DNA of 5,690 nt from Candidatus Hydrogenedentota bacterium (GCA_007116095.1 SKJD01000012.1:1-5690), one strand, 5' to 3'. Positions 1-5,415 are shown, numbered from the stretch's first letter. Program-made: numbers and translations. The notes: generated by a model from the letters alone, not told the origin.

Positions 1-503
1 AGCGGCGCCTCTGTTACGTGGCGATGACCCGAGCCCGCAAGCGCCTGACCCTCACCGCGGCGGAAGCACGCACCCTCTATGGCTATACCCAGGACCGTGT
101 GTTGTCGCGTTTCCTCAAGGAAATTGGCCTGGAGAATCTGGAACATCTCCGTCCACGACGTACGCAGGCGCAGACGACCGCCAGACCGGCCTCGAAGCCC
201 CGCGGCATTCAACAGAAAAGTAACGCAGCGCAAACATCCGCCAAAAGCGACCCGGCCAAGCGTAAAACGATGCCCCAGCGTCCAATTTCCACGGACAACG
301 GGACTGTGTCTGGGGCAAAGGACGTTACCGCACCCGGCGCGTTGCGTTTGGGCACCTGCGTCCGCCATGCCAAATTCGGTATCGGTACGGTACAATACAC
401 ATCCGGAACCGGCGATAAGATGAAAGTACGCATCCGCTTCAAGACCGGCCGCATCGCTACCCTGATGGCCAAGATGGCGCCGCTGGACATTGTGGAGAAA
501 TAA
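1..503 (+). CDS. uvrD: UvrD/PcrA-family ATP-dependent DNA helicase, C-terminal fragment (5' end outside window)
   Basis: The open frame runs in from the left edge; the first complete codon is at position 3 and 166 residues are visible. It begins RRLCYVAMTRARKRL, which is motif VI of superfamily 1A helicases of the UvrD/PcrA/Rep group, where the arginine contacts the ATP gamma-phosphate. Next come the LYG (about residues 25-27) and SRFLKEI (35-41) blocks that close domain 2A in this family. Residues about 50-112 are a poorly conserved basic, Ala/Thr/Ser/Pro-rich linker. Residues about 114-165 (LGTCVRHAKFGIGTV onward, ending APLDIV) match the small tudor-like tail of PcrA/UvrD that binds RNA polymerase and other partners. 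The family unwinds DNA 3'-5' in nucleotide excision and mismatch repair and in clearing transcription/replication conflicts. The GTG at 18 and ATG at 24 lie inside motif VI and are not starts. The gene ends in TAA eight bases before the left repeat of the downstream element. UvrD and PcrA cannot be told apart from this piece. Confidence 0.93.
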   Translation, partial: RRLCYVAMTRARKRLTLTAAEARTLYGYTQDRVLSRFLKEIGLENLEHLRPRRTQAQTTARPASKPRGIQQKSNAAQTSAKSDPAKRKTMPQRPISTDNGTVSGAKDVTAPGALRLGTCVRHAKFGIGTVQYTSGTGDKMKVRIRFKTGRIATLMAKMAPLDIVEK

Positions 504-511
504 TAAATAAC

Positions 512-533
512 GGGTGTAGTTCTGATATTACCG
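512..533 (+). repeat. Left outer inverted repeat (22 bp)
   Basis: The sequence begins GGGTGTAGTTCTGATA and ends TTACCG. It matches the reverse complement of 1025-1046 at 21 of 22 positions; the only difference is T versus A at position 6. Similarity stops abruptly at both edges of the 22 bp, as expected for the terminal repeat of an element. Confidence 0.8.
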
Positions 534-560
534 ATCTTGTCAATTCACAACGAAGCGTAG

Positions 561-606
561 GGGCGAACCTTGTGTTCGCCCGCGTGGGTGGGGTTTCCCA
601 CCCACG
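561..606. repeat. Tandem pair of perfect GC-rich hairpins
   Basis: There are two back-to-back perfect inverted repeats. The first is GGGCGAAC (561-568), a 5-nt loop, and GTTCGCCC (574-581). The second is a 10-bp stem, CGTGGGTGGG (583-592), loop GTTT, and its exact complement at 597-606. The first hairpin with the preceding GTA (558-560) resembles a dispersed intergenic repeat seen in many bacterial genomes. Either stem could stop transcription leaving the helicase gene, but no T-tract follows, so an intrinsic terminator is not supported. Confidence 0.7.
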
Positions 607-904
607 TCATCCCTGCGAAGGCAGGGAACCAGATACTCTGACGGTAGTGTGATCAGGGATGATTATATCGCGCCAATTTTTAACGCAAAGACGCAGCGTT
701 ACAGGATATTGTTGCTCCGAAGGAGCTGAGCTAAATACAGCCCAGGGTTGGACTTGACCACAAGGGCAAGGCCTACCCTGGGTAAGCGATACCACCACCT
801 CCGCTACGCTGAAAGCGTTGCCTAAACTGCGGTCGGGCGGGTGATATGGACGAGGGCAGTAGACGTTCAAACGCGCCTGGATGCCTGCCTGCGCAGGCAT
901 GACG
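605..904. repeat. Inner 300-bp repeat unit bounded by 28-bp imperfect inverted repeats
   Basis: The left end (605-632) begins CGTCATCCCTGCGAAGG. The right end (877-904), read on the minus strand, begins CGTCATGCCTGCGCAGG. The two 28-bp ends agree at 24 positions and each can fold on itself through its CCTGC/GCAGG core. This end type resembles the widespread CGTCATTCCCGCG...GCGGGAATCCAG family of small dispersed repeats. Between them are a perfect GCTCC-GAA-GGAGC hairpin (714-726), a long stem (741-782) and an ACGCT-GAA-AGCGT hairpin (806-818). There is no real coding content. It lies wholly inside the outer 512-1046 pair, so either it inserted into an older element or the whole is a composite. 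Confidence 0.6.
741..782. other. Long imperfect stem-loop inside the inner repeat
   Basis: CCCAGGGT (741-748) pairs with ACCCTGGG (775-782). Pairing resumes after single mismatches as GG (750-751) with CC (772-773) and CTTG (753-756) with CAAG (767-770), leaving a 10-nt loop at 757-766. That gives 14 Watson-Crick pairs over a 16-bp stem. A short perfect hairpin, GCTCC-GAA-GGAGC, lies just upstream at 714-726. The arrangement looks like a folded repeat transcript or DNA cruciform. I recognise no known RNA family, and there is no T-tract. Confidence 0.5.
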
Positions 905-1024
905 ATGTGGGGATTTTCAGGTGTTTTATTAAAAAAAAATCACGGATTTTTTACACAAAAAGTCTTTCTCGATCTACTAAATGGGAAAAACGATTCAAAA
1001 ATGACCGATAATGTATGGACCTGG

Positions 1025-1046
1025 CGGTAATATCAGAACTTCACCC
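1025..1046 (-). repeat. Right outer inverted repeat (22 bp)
   Basis: On the + strand it begins CGGTAATATCAGAAC and ends TTCACCC. It is the reverse-complement partner of 512-533 (21/22). It lies 62 bp before the pheA start, so transcription of pheA may begin within or beside the repeat. Confidence 0.8.
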
Positions 1047-1092
1047 TATGGATTTCATAAAACGGCAATGACATGCAAGGTTAACCGCAAGC

Positions 1093-1099
1093 AGAAGGG
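1093..1099 (+). promoter_or_regulatory. Ribosome binding site deciding the TTG start of pheA
   Basis: The purine run AGAAGGG, continuing into GA at 1099-1100, ends 8-9 nt before the TTG at 1109-1111. In that frame a stop codon (TAA at 1082-1084) lies upstream with no ATG or GTG between. The TTG is therefore the only start that keeps the whole AroQ N-terminal helix. Confidence 0.6.
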
Positions 1100-1108
1100 A
1101 TTCGAGCT

Positions 1109-2176
1109 TTGACCCTGGATGAATTACGCAATCGCATTGATGAAGCGGACCAACAAATTCTAATGTTGTTGAATGAACGGGCGAGCTGCGCCTTGCAGAT
1201 CGGGGAGATCAAAAAAAGCGAAAACGCCCCGTTTTATGTGCCAGAGCGGGAGAAAGCGGTCTTTGACAAACTGTCCAGACTGAATGTGGGCCCGCTGAAC
1301 GAAACGGCCATCCGTGCGATCTACCGCGAAGTCATCAGCGCCATACGCGCCATGGAAAAACCCACGAGCGTGGCGTTCCTTGGTCCGAAGGACACCTTCA
1401 GCCATATGGCCGCCATGCGGGTATTCGGGGTTTCGGCGGATTATCATCCCCTGCCCTCCTTCTCCGACATCTTCACCGAAGTTGAGCGGGGCCGCATCGA
1501 CTACGGTATTGTGCCGGTGGAAAGCTCCATGGGCGGCGCCGTCAGCGATACGCTGGATCGCTTCATGCGCTCGGACCTGAAAATCATCAATGAGGTGATG
1601 TTGCACATTACCCAGAATCTGTTGACCAACAGCGAAAAAGAAGCGATCACCCGGGTCTATTCCAAGGACAATGCGCTCCTGCAATGCCGCAACTGGCTGC
1701 GGGCCAACCTGCCGAACGCCGAGCTGTTTGAAGTCTCCAGTACGGCGGAAGCGGCGCGCCGCGCTTCTAAGGAACCCGGAGCCGCCGCCATTGCCAGTCT
1801 GCTGGCCGCGGATACCTATAACCTGCGCGTGCTCGCCGAGCATATCGAGGACGCCGCACACAATTTCACCCGTTTTCTTGTCGTGGGGCGCCAGATGGTG
1901 AAGCCGACGGGAGACGACAAGACGGCCATCCTCATCTCCATCAAAGACAAACCCGGAGCGCTCTACAAGCTGCTGTTGCCCTTCTCGAAGTCGGGCATCA
2001 ACCTGACGCGCATCGAATCGCGTCCTTCCCAGCAACAGGCCTGGGAGTACGTGTTCTTTATTGACCTGTTGGGCCATGTGGAGGACCCGGCGATTCATGC
2101 GGTGCTGGAAGAGCTACGCAACGAGTGCAACACGCTCAAGGTGCTGGGCTCCTTTCCGCGTGCTGAACTGGAATAG
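1109..2176 (+). CDS. pheA: Bifunctional chorismate mutase/prephenate dehydratase (P-protein)
   Basis: This 355-residue cytoplasmic enzyme turns chorismate into prephenate and then phenylpyruvate, the committed steps to phenylalanine. Residues 1-85 form an AroQ-type chorismate mutase helix bundle; R7, R24, K35, R47 and E48 align with the active-site Arg/Lys/Glu residues of the E. coli P-protein. Residues about 86-262 are the prephenate dehydratase domain, with LGPKDTFSH (91-99), VPVESSMGG (135-143), QC (192-193) and the catalytic NFTRF motif (252-256). Residues about 270-352 are the ACT regulatory domain, with GALY (283-286) and ESRP (303-306), the phenylalanine-binding signatures, so feedback inhibition by Phe is expected. 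The length is slightly under the E. coli protein (386). Translation starts at TTG, supported by AGAAGGG 8-9 nt upstream. Two dehydratase motifs deviate: GPxG has Asp for the last Gly, and PxEN has Ser for Asn. No leader peptide rich in Phe codons is visible upstream. The next gene begins 9 nt after the TAG stop. Confidence 0.97.
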   Translation: MTLDELRNRIDEADQQILMLLNERASCALQIGEIKKSENAPFYVPEREKAVFDKLSRLNVGPLNETAIRAIYREVISAIRAMEKPTSVAFLGPKDTFSHMAAMRVFGVSADYHPLPSFSDIFTEVERGRIDYGIVPVESSMGGAVSDTLDRFMRSDLKIINEVMLHITQNLLTNSEKEAITRVYSKDNALLQCRNWLRANLPNAELFEVSSTAEAARRASKEPGAAAIASLLAADTYNLRVLAEHIEDAAHNFTRFLVVGRQMVKPTGDDKTAILISIKDKPGALYKLLLPFSKSGINLTRIESRPSQQQAWEYVFFIDLLGHVEDPAIHAVLEELRNECNTLKVLGSFPRAELE

Positions 2177-2185
2177 TAATGTCGT

Positions 2186-2935
2186 ATGAGGAGCTGGCTT
2201 CCAGGACGAGATTACTTCAAGCGTAAGGCGCTCGACTACACCGAGGCGCTGTCGCTGCTCATGCTTAGTATGGCCGTGATAGTGGTCTGGCCTACGATCT
2301 TCGTCTACCCCTTCAAGCTGTTGGTCGTCTTTTTTCACGAGCTTAGCCATGCGTTGATGGCCTGGGCGACCGGTGGCCGGGTCGTGGAGCTGGCCCTGCG
2401 CCATGATCTCTCCGGGCATTGTGTAGTCGTTGGTGGTAACGCCGTTTTGATCGCATCGGCGGGCTACCTCGGCAGCATGCTCTGGGGCATTGGCCTGCTA
2501 TTGCTCGTCAAGCGTAGCGAACGGGCGCCCTATATGAGCTTTACCCTGGGGATGGTCCTGCTGAGCATCACCGTGTTGTTTCTGCGACCGCTTTTCAGTT
2601 TCGGTTTTATCTTCTCTGTGCTCAGCGCCATCGGCTTCCTGCTATTGGGCTGGAAAGCCGCGCCCTGGATCAACCGGGTGTTGTTGCAGTGCCTTGGCAT
2701 AACGAGTTGCCTGAAGGCCCTGCTGGATATCTATACCGTGTCTACCTCCGGGACAAGCCTGCCCAGTGACGCCGTGGTGCTGGCCCAGCATACCGGCATC
2801 CCCGCCATCGTCTGGGGGGTATTCTGGATGTTGCTGAGCCTGGGCATACTCTGGTGGAGCCTGCCCTACCTGTTGCGGCGTCCTGCGCCGGCTCAAGCCT
2901 TGCCGGAATCCGGCGACTCCGCCAGGTTCTTGTAG
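2186..2935 (+). CDS. M50B-type membrane zinc metallopeptidase-like protein
   Basis: This is a 249-residue, very hydrophobic protein with about six predicted membrane segments (roughly 21-49, 83-107, 116-136, 138-156, 162-180 and 207-231). HELSH at 51-55, at the end of the first membrane segment, is the HExxH zinc motif. Residues 193-206 (PSDAVVLAQHTGIP) carry a late Asp (D195) in the S-D-A context typical of the M50B group, where it may be the third zinc ligand. M50 enzymes cut substrates within the membrane, often releasing regulators, but the M50B branch is poorly studied and no PDZ domain is present; the substrate is unknown. The ATG follows the pheA stop by 9 nt with only a weak GGAA purine run, so co-transcription and translational coupling with pheA are likely. 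The last 43 bp overlap the convergent transporter gene. The family call is firm; the activity is inferred from the motif. Confidence 0.85.
   Translation: MRSWLPGRDYFKRKALDYTEALSLLMLSMAVIVVWPTIFVYPFKLLVVFFHELSHALMAWATGGRVVELALRHDLSGHCVVVGGNAVLIASAGYLGSMLWGIGLLLLVKRSERAPYMSFTLGMVLLSITVLFLRPLFSFGFIFSVLSAIGFLLLGWKAAPWINRVLLQCLGITSCLKALLDIYTVSTSGTSLPSDAVVLAQHTGIPAIVWGVFWMLLSLGILWWSLPYLLRRPAPAQALPESGDSARFL
2893..2935. other. Convergent gene overlap containing a short palindrome
   Basis: The TGA of the transporter (2893-2895, minus) and the TAG of the M50 gene (2933-2935, plus) enclose a 43-bp stretch that codes on both strands. Inside it is GCCGGA-A-TCCGGC (2902-2914), a perfect 6-bp palindrome with a one-base centre. 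It is too tight to be a good RNA hairpin, and no T-tract follows on either strand. No intergenic terminator exists between the two transcription units. Confidence 0.7.
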
Positions 2936-4284
2936 CGATCCTGCGGGTTGTCTACGATGAACGAAAGCAGGAAAATGGACACTGGCATCAGCAGGCTCAG
3001 CACGACGGTCGGCTGAAAGCGCCCCAGAAACATTTCTCCGGCGCTCAAGAAGACCGGGCCAATCGCGCTGGCGAAGACAATGATGGACATGTTGACGCCG
3101 GCCAGGGAGCCCAGGTGGGCGCGCCCGAAGTATTTGGGGAAGGCGACGGTGATGATGGTGCCAAAGAGGCCGCCGCTGAACCCGAAGCCGAAAACCATCA
3201 GGGCCTGGCCCCAGACGACGTTCATGAAAATCATCCCAATCGTGCCCAGGAACATGGCCAGCATCATGGTGGATAATAACCACTTCATCGGAATGCGATC
3301 ACTGAGCATCCCGCCCACGAAGTTCACCGGCACGCTGATAAAGGGCATGGGGATGAACAGGGCATAGGCATAGTCTCGCGAGATGCCGTTTTCCGCAGCC
3401 AGAGCCGAGAGGTGGAAGAACAACGCTGTGGTCAGCAGGGCGTTAAAGGCCGGTCCCAAGGAAAACGCCCAGAACGACAGTGTGCGCAAGGCTTCGCTCC
3501 GGGTGAAGTCCTTGTAAATGACCGTTTCCCGCGATTCCATGGCGTTCCGTTTTTCGTCGCTGATGTTACCGTCCATGCTCAGGCCGCATTCTTCCGGGTT
3601 GTCACGGTAGAAGAGCCAGCTCAGGAAACTGACCCCTACCCCGACGATGCCGGTCAGGATGACGCAGGCCATGCGCCAGCCCACGGCCTGCACCAGGTAG
3701 TTCAGCACCACCATGCTCCCGTTGAAGGAGAAGGCCACGAATATCCCGGCAATGCCTGAGGCCAGCCCGCGGCGCAGGTTGAACCACTTGCCCATGGCCA
3801 CCCGGGCGACCATGGTCATCAGCCCCTGACCGAAAAAGCGCATGCCCAGGAAAACGAGTACCAGGGTCGCCATAACGAATAAAAAGCGTCCGCCAAAGAG
3901 GGCGTTGGTGACGTGATCGATGGAGCCCAGAATGGCGACGCTGAGCCCAAGACCGAGTGTGGAATATACTGCCATACTGCGTGACCCAAAGCGATCAATC
4001 AGCGAGCCGCCGTAGGGCAAAAGAAAGCTACTGCCGATGGTGCCCAGAGCATACGCAATGCTCAATTGTATTGAGGTCAGACCGAGTACTTGAAGCAATG
4101 AGTCGGTGAAGACGCCCACGCCCATGGTCTGGCCGGGGATACTCGCCACCGTGCCTACGATTGATATGGCCAGAATCACCCATCCGTAGAAAAAAGGTGA
4201 TTTCTTCGGCGCAAATGGGAAATTCGCCCAGCGGCTTTCTTTTTTATGTTTTCCCCCAAGAGGCGTCACGTCTGTTTTCTCCAC
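2893..4284 (-). CDS. MFS transporter, MCT/OFA-like (monocarboxylate or oxalate-formate type)
   Basis: This 463-residue inner-membrane protein has the usual 12-helix MFS pattern. A charged N-terminus of about 30 residues precedes FFYGWVILAISIVGT (31-45), the typical opening of the OFA/MCT-like subgroup. MFS motif A is present as GSLIDRFGSR (93-102), and a degenerate copy GGMLSDRIPMKW (324-335) marks the second six-helix half. GKWFNLRRGLASGIA (165-179), RDNPEECGL (227-235, leading into the central cytoplasmic loop) and AFPKYFGRAHLGSLAG (381-396) are also subgroup hallmarks. Such proteins are proton symporters or exchangers of small carboxylates; the substrate cannot be read from sequence. The start is GTG at 4284, fixed by an in-frame TAA two codons upstream; the ribosome site is weak (GAAG). 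A stem-loop and a possible -10 box lie just upstream. The tail overlaps the M50 gene convergently by 43 bp. Confidence 0.9.
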   Translation of the reverse strand: MEKTDVTPLGGKHKKESRWANFPFAPKKSPFFYGWVILAISIVGTVASIPGQTMGVGVFTDSLLQVLGLTSIQLSIAYALGTIGSSFLLPYGGSLIDRFGSRSMAVYSTLGLGLSVAILGSIDHVTNALFGGRFLFVMATLVLVFLGMRFFGQGLMTMVARVAMGKWFNLRRGLASGIAGIFVAFSFNGSMVVLNYLVQAVGWRMACVILTGIVGVGVSFLSWLFYRDNPEECGLSMDGNISDEKRNAMESRETVIYKDFTRSEALRTLSFWAFSLGPAFNALLTTALFFHLSALAAENGISRDYAYALFIPMPFISVPVNFVGGMLSDRIPMKWLLSTMMLAMFLGTIGMIFMNVVWGQALMVFGFGFSGGLFGTIITVAFPKYFGRAHLGSLAGVNMSIIVFASAIGPVFLSAGEMFLGRFQPTVVLSLLMPVSIFLLSFIVDNPQDRYKNLAESPDSGKA

Positions 4285-4298
4285 GAATTACTTCGTTT

Positions 4299-4331
4299 GG
4301 CAAGGAGACAGCGCGAAACGTGTCCCTTGCC
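4299..4331 (-). promoter_or_regulatory. Stem-loop in the 5' region of the MFS gene
   Basis: GGCAAGG-A-GACA (4299-4310) pairs with TGTC-CCTTGCC (4321-4331): 11 base pairs with one bulged base and a 10-nt loop. On the minus strand it sits 15-47 nt before the GTG start and about 89-121 nt after the upstream gene's stop. No T-tract follows it, so an intrinsic terminator is unlikely. A 5' UTR structure or operator is more plausible. Confidence 0.4.
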
Positions 4332-4335
4332 GGGT

Positions 4336-4341
4336 ATTGTA
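4336..4341 (-). promoter_or_regulatory. Possible -10 box for the MFS gene
   Basis: On the minus strand this reads TACAAT (5 of 6 matches to TATAAT), in the 135-bp gap between the epimerase stop and the transporter start. The hexamer 17 bp upstream, ATCACG, matches the -35 consensus at only 3 of 6 positions. If used, transcription would begin at about 4329, at the edge of the 4299-4331 stem-loop. Confidence 0.25.
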
Positions 4342-4419
4342 TCAAGATGCATGGTTGCCGTGATCGATTTCCGGTTGGCCCGGAGCATGGTAGACCTGGA
4401 AGACCACAGCCCAGGGGAT

Positions 4420-5337
4420 TCAGGAAGCGTGCGGGTCCCTTGATTTCCGATGGGTAGCCAGTAGCGCGGCATAGCCCTCCCGGTACGTCGGGTAACGAAA
4501 GTGGTAGCCTGTCTCCAGAATCCGCCGGTTGCGGTAGCGGCGATTTCCCCCACGGCGCAACGGTGGCGCTTCCTCGACCGGAATAACCGGCGGATCAGGC
4601 AGGCCCAGCTCCGCCGCCAGCCACCGCAACAGGGTATTTTTCTCGACCGGGCAATGGTCCACGGCCAGGTAACAGGAGGCCGGGTTGGGATAGGTCGCCA
4701 GATGCGCCAGTATGCCGGCGCAATCTTCCCGATGAATGAGGTTGAGCCAGGCGACACGCTCCTCGATGCACTGGGCCTCGCCCGAAATTGCCTGGTCCAG
4801 CAGGCGCGTGCGACCGGGACCGTAGATGCCAGCTAGACGCACAACCACCCCGGGGAGCGTGGCCTGGTGAACACGTTGTTCCCCTTCGAGAAGGGCTTGG
4901 GCCGCGAAGCGTGTGGGCTGCACCGGGCTGTCTTCGTCCAGCCATTCGCCGTCCTGCTGGGTGTACAGACCGGTGCTGGAGGTATAGATGAAGCGCTTCG
5001 GCGGCTGTTCCAGGTCCTCCAGCGCATGCAACAGGCGCGTCACCTGGGTGACATAGGCGGCCTCATACGCCTCGGGCGTGTAGGCGCTGGAGCTGGCGGT
5101 GTAGTACACCACATCCCAGGCTTGGCTTCGCACGGCATCCTGAATGTCCTGCCCGAGATCCGCTTGTAGCGGCCTGATCTCCGGCGGCAACGCGCTCGTA
5201 TTCCGGCGCATGCCCCAGACCTGGTGTCCCGAAGTGGCCAGCGCCTTGCCCAGCGCAATACCCACGTAGCCGCAACCGGCGATCAGGACACGCAGAGGCG
5301 TGTCTGGACTGTGCTGTACTTCCGGGCAGGCAGGCAT
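4420..5337 (-). CDS. Atypical SDR, NAD(P)-dependent epimerase/dehydratase-like protein (YeeZ type)
   Basis: This is a 305-residue, probably cytoplasmic protein. A Rossmann fold opens with VLIAGCGYVG (17-26), whose GxGxxG holds the dinucleotide. An acidic position at the end of the next strands (QADL, 58-61) and RFIYTSSTGLY (115-125) follow, then VVRLAGIYGPGR (165-176), the epimerase substrate-loop hallmark. The C-terminus, NRRYRNRRILETGYHFRYPTYREGYAALL (segment 265-293), is the signature of the YeeZ-like subgroup of atypical SDRs. The Tyr of the classical YxxxK pair is present as Y125 but the Lys position is Asp (YTQQD), so classical SDR chemistry is doubtful and the reaction is unknown. I chose the ATG at 5337, with AAGGG about 10 nt upstream. 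An in-frame TTG at 5415 would add 26 residues, but it falls in a long hairpin and lacks a ribosome site. The gene lies 128 bp downstream of serC on the same strand. Confidence 0.85.
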   Translation of the reverse strand: MPACPEVQHSPDTPLRVLIAGCGYVGIALGKALATSGHQVWGMRRNTSALPPEIRPLQADLGQDIQDAVRSQAWDVVYYTASSSAYTPEAYEAAYVTQVTRLLHALEDLEQPPKRFIYTSSTGLYTQQDGEWLDEDSPVQPTRFAAQALLEGEQRVHQATLPGVVVRLAGIYGPGRTRLLDQAISGEAQCIEERVAWLNLIHREDCAGILAHLATYPNPASCYLAVDHCPVEKNTLLRWLAAELGLPDPPVIPVEEAPPLRRGGNRRYRNRRILETGYHFRYPTYREGYAALLATHRKSRDPHAS

Positions 5338-5378
5338 TACGGGGGGACCCTTCTGTTTGTTGCTTTCGTATTGGTGAA

Positions 5379-5415
5379 TTGGCCGATTTGCTTCCAGAGG
5401 AGGCAAACCGGCCAA
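5379..5415 (-). other. Long stem-loop between serC and the epimerase gene
   Basis: Bases 5379-5395 and 5399-5415 form a 17-bp stem with a 3-nt loop; 15 pairs are Watson-Crick. Of the other two, one is a G-U wobble in the minus-strand transcript and one an A-C mismatch. The stem starts 50 nt after the serC stop. Only two T residues follow on the minus strand, so it is a poor intrinsic terminator by the usual rule. It could protect the serC mRNA end or assist termination. It overlaps the TTG at 5413-5415, which argues against that codon as the epimerase start. Confidence 0.5.

Larger units (their letters stand above)
512..1046. mobile_element. Putative MITE-like or relict non-autonomous element bounded by 22-bp inverted repeats
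   Basis: This fills most of the 605-bp gene-free gap between the helicase stop (503) and pheA (1109). Its two ends are inverted copies of a 22-bp sequence beginning GGGTGTAGTTCTG at the left and, read on the other strand, GGGTGAAGTTCTG at the right; 21 of 22 bases match. The inside has no convincing gene: the only long frame, on the minus strand, merely reads through an inner repeat. The interior holds two adjacent GC-rich hairpins (561-606), an inner inverted-repeat pair (605-632 and 877-904), further stem-loops and an AT-rich stretch (about 921-1003). Terminal inverted repeats, about 535 bp of length, lack of coding capacity and intergenic position are typical of MITEs or IS remnants. I see no clear target-site duplication (left flank ends AATAAC, right flank begins TATGG), so mobility is an inference. 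The right end lies about 60 bp before pheA and may carry part of its promoter. Confidence 0.5.

Noticed and set aside
607..900. Minus-strand open frame of 97 codons in the gap before pheA
   Set aside because: It runs almost exactly from one inner inverted repeat to the other, reads the repeat ends as peptide, has no recognisable domain and no ribosome site. It is a spurious frame through repeat DNA.
934..952. AAAAAATC-ACG-GATTTTTT inverted repeat as an intrinsic terminator
   Set aside because: The 8-bp stem has only two G/C bases in all and is mostly A/T, so it lacks the GC-rich stem of a terminator. It is probably just AT-rich DNA near the right end of the element.
1007..1012. GATAAT as a -10 box for pheA
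   Set aside because: It matches 5 of 6 bases, but there is no acceptable -35 hexamer 16-18 bp upstream, so I do not annotate a promoter there.
1048..1071. Possible leader peptide upstream of pheA (7 codons, MDFIKRQ)
   Set aside because: It contains a single Phe codon, and I see no alternative terminator/antiterminator stems before the pheA start, so attenuation is not supported.
504..1108. CRISPR array or tRNA gene in the long gap
   Set aside because: The repeats are inverted pairs and single hairpins, not regularly spaced direct repeats, and no cloverleaf or tRNA arm sequence is present.
1160..2098. Long minus-strand open frame (312 codons) opposite pheA
   Set aside because: It is the antisense shadow of a clear PheA protein; its Arg/Gly/His-rich composition is typical of a GC-rich shadow frame.
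2179..2226. Small frame of 15 codons starting ATGTCG just after pheA
   Set aside because: It overlaps the start of the M50 gene in another frame, has no ribosome site, and gives a peptide with no distinguishing features.
5338..5415. N-terminal extension of the epimerase-like gene from a TTG
   Set aside because: The added 26 residues match nothing in the fold, there is no ribosome site upstream of the TTG, and the stretch contains a long stem-loop. The ATG at 5337 sits closer to the Rossmann start.
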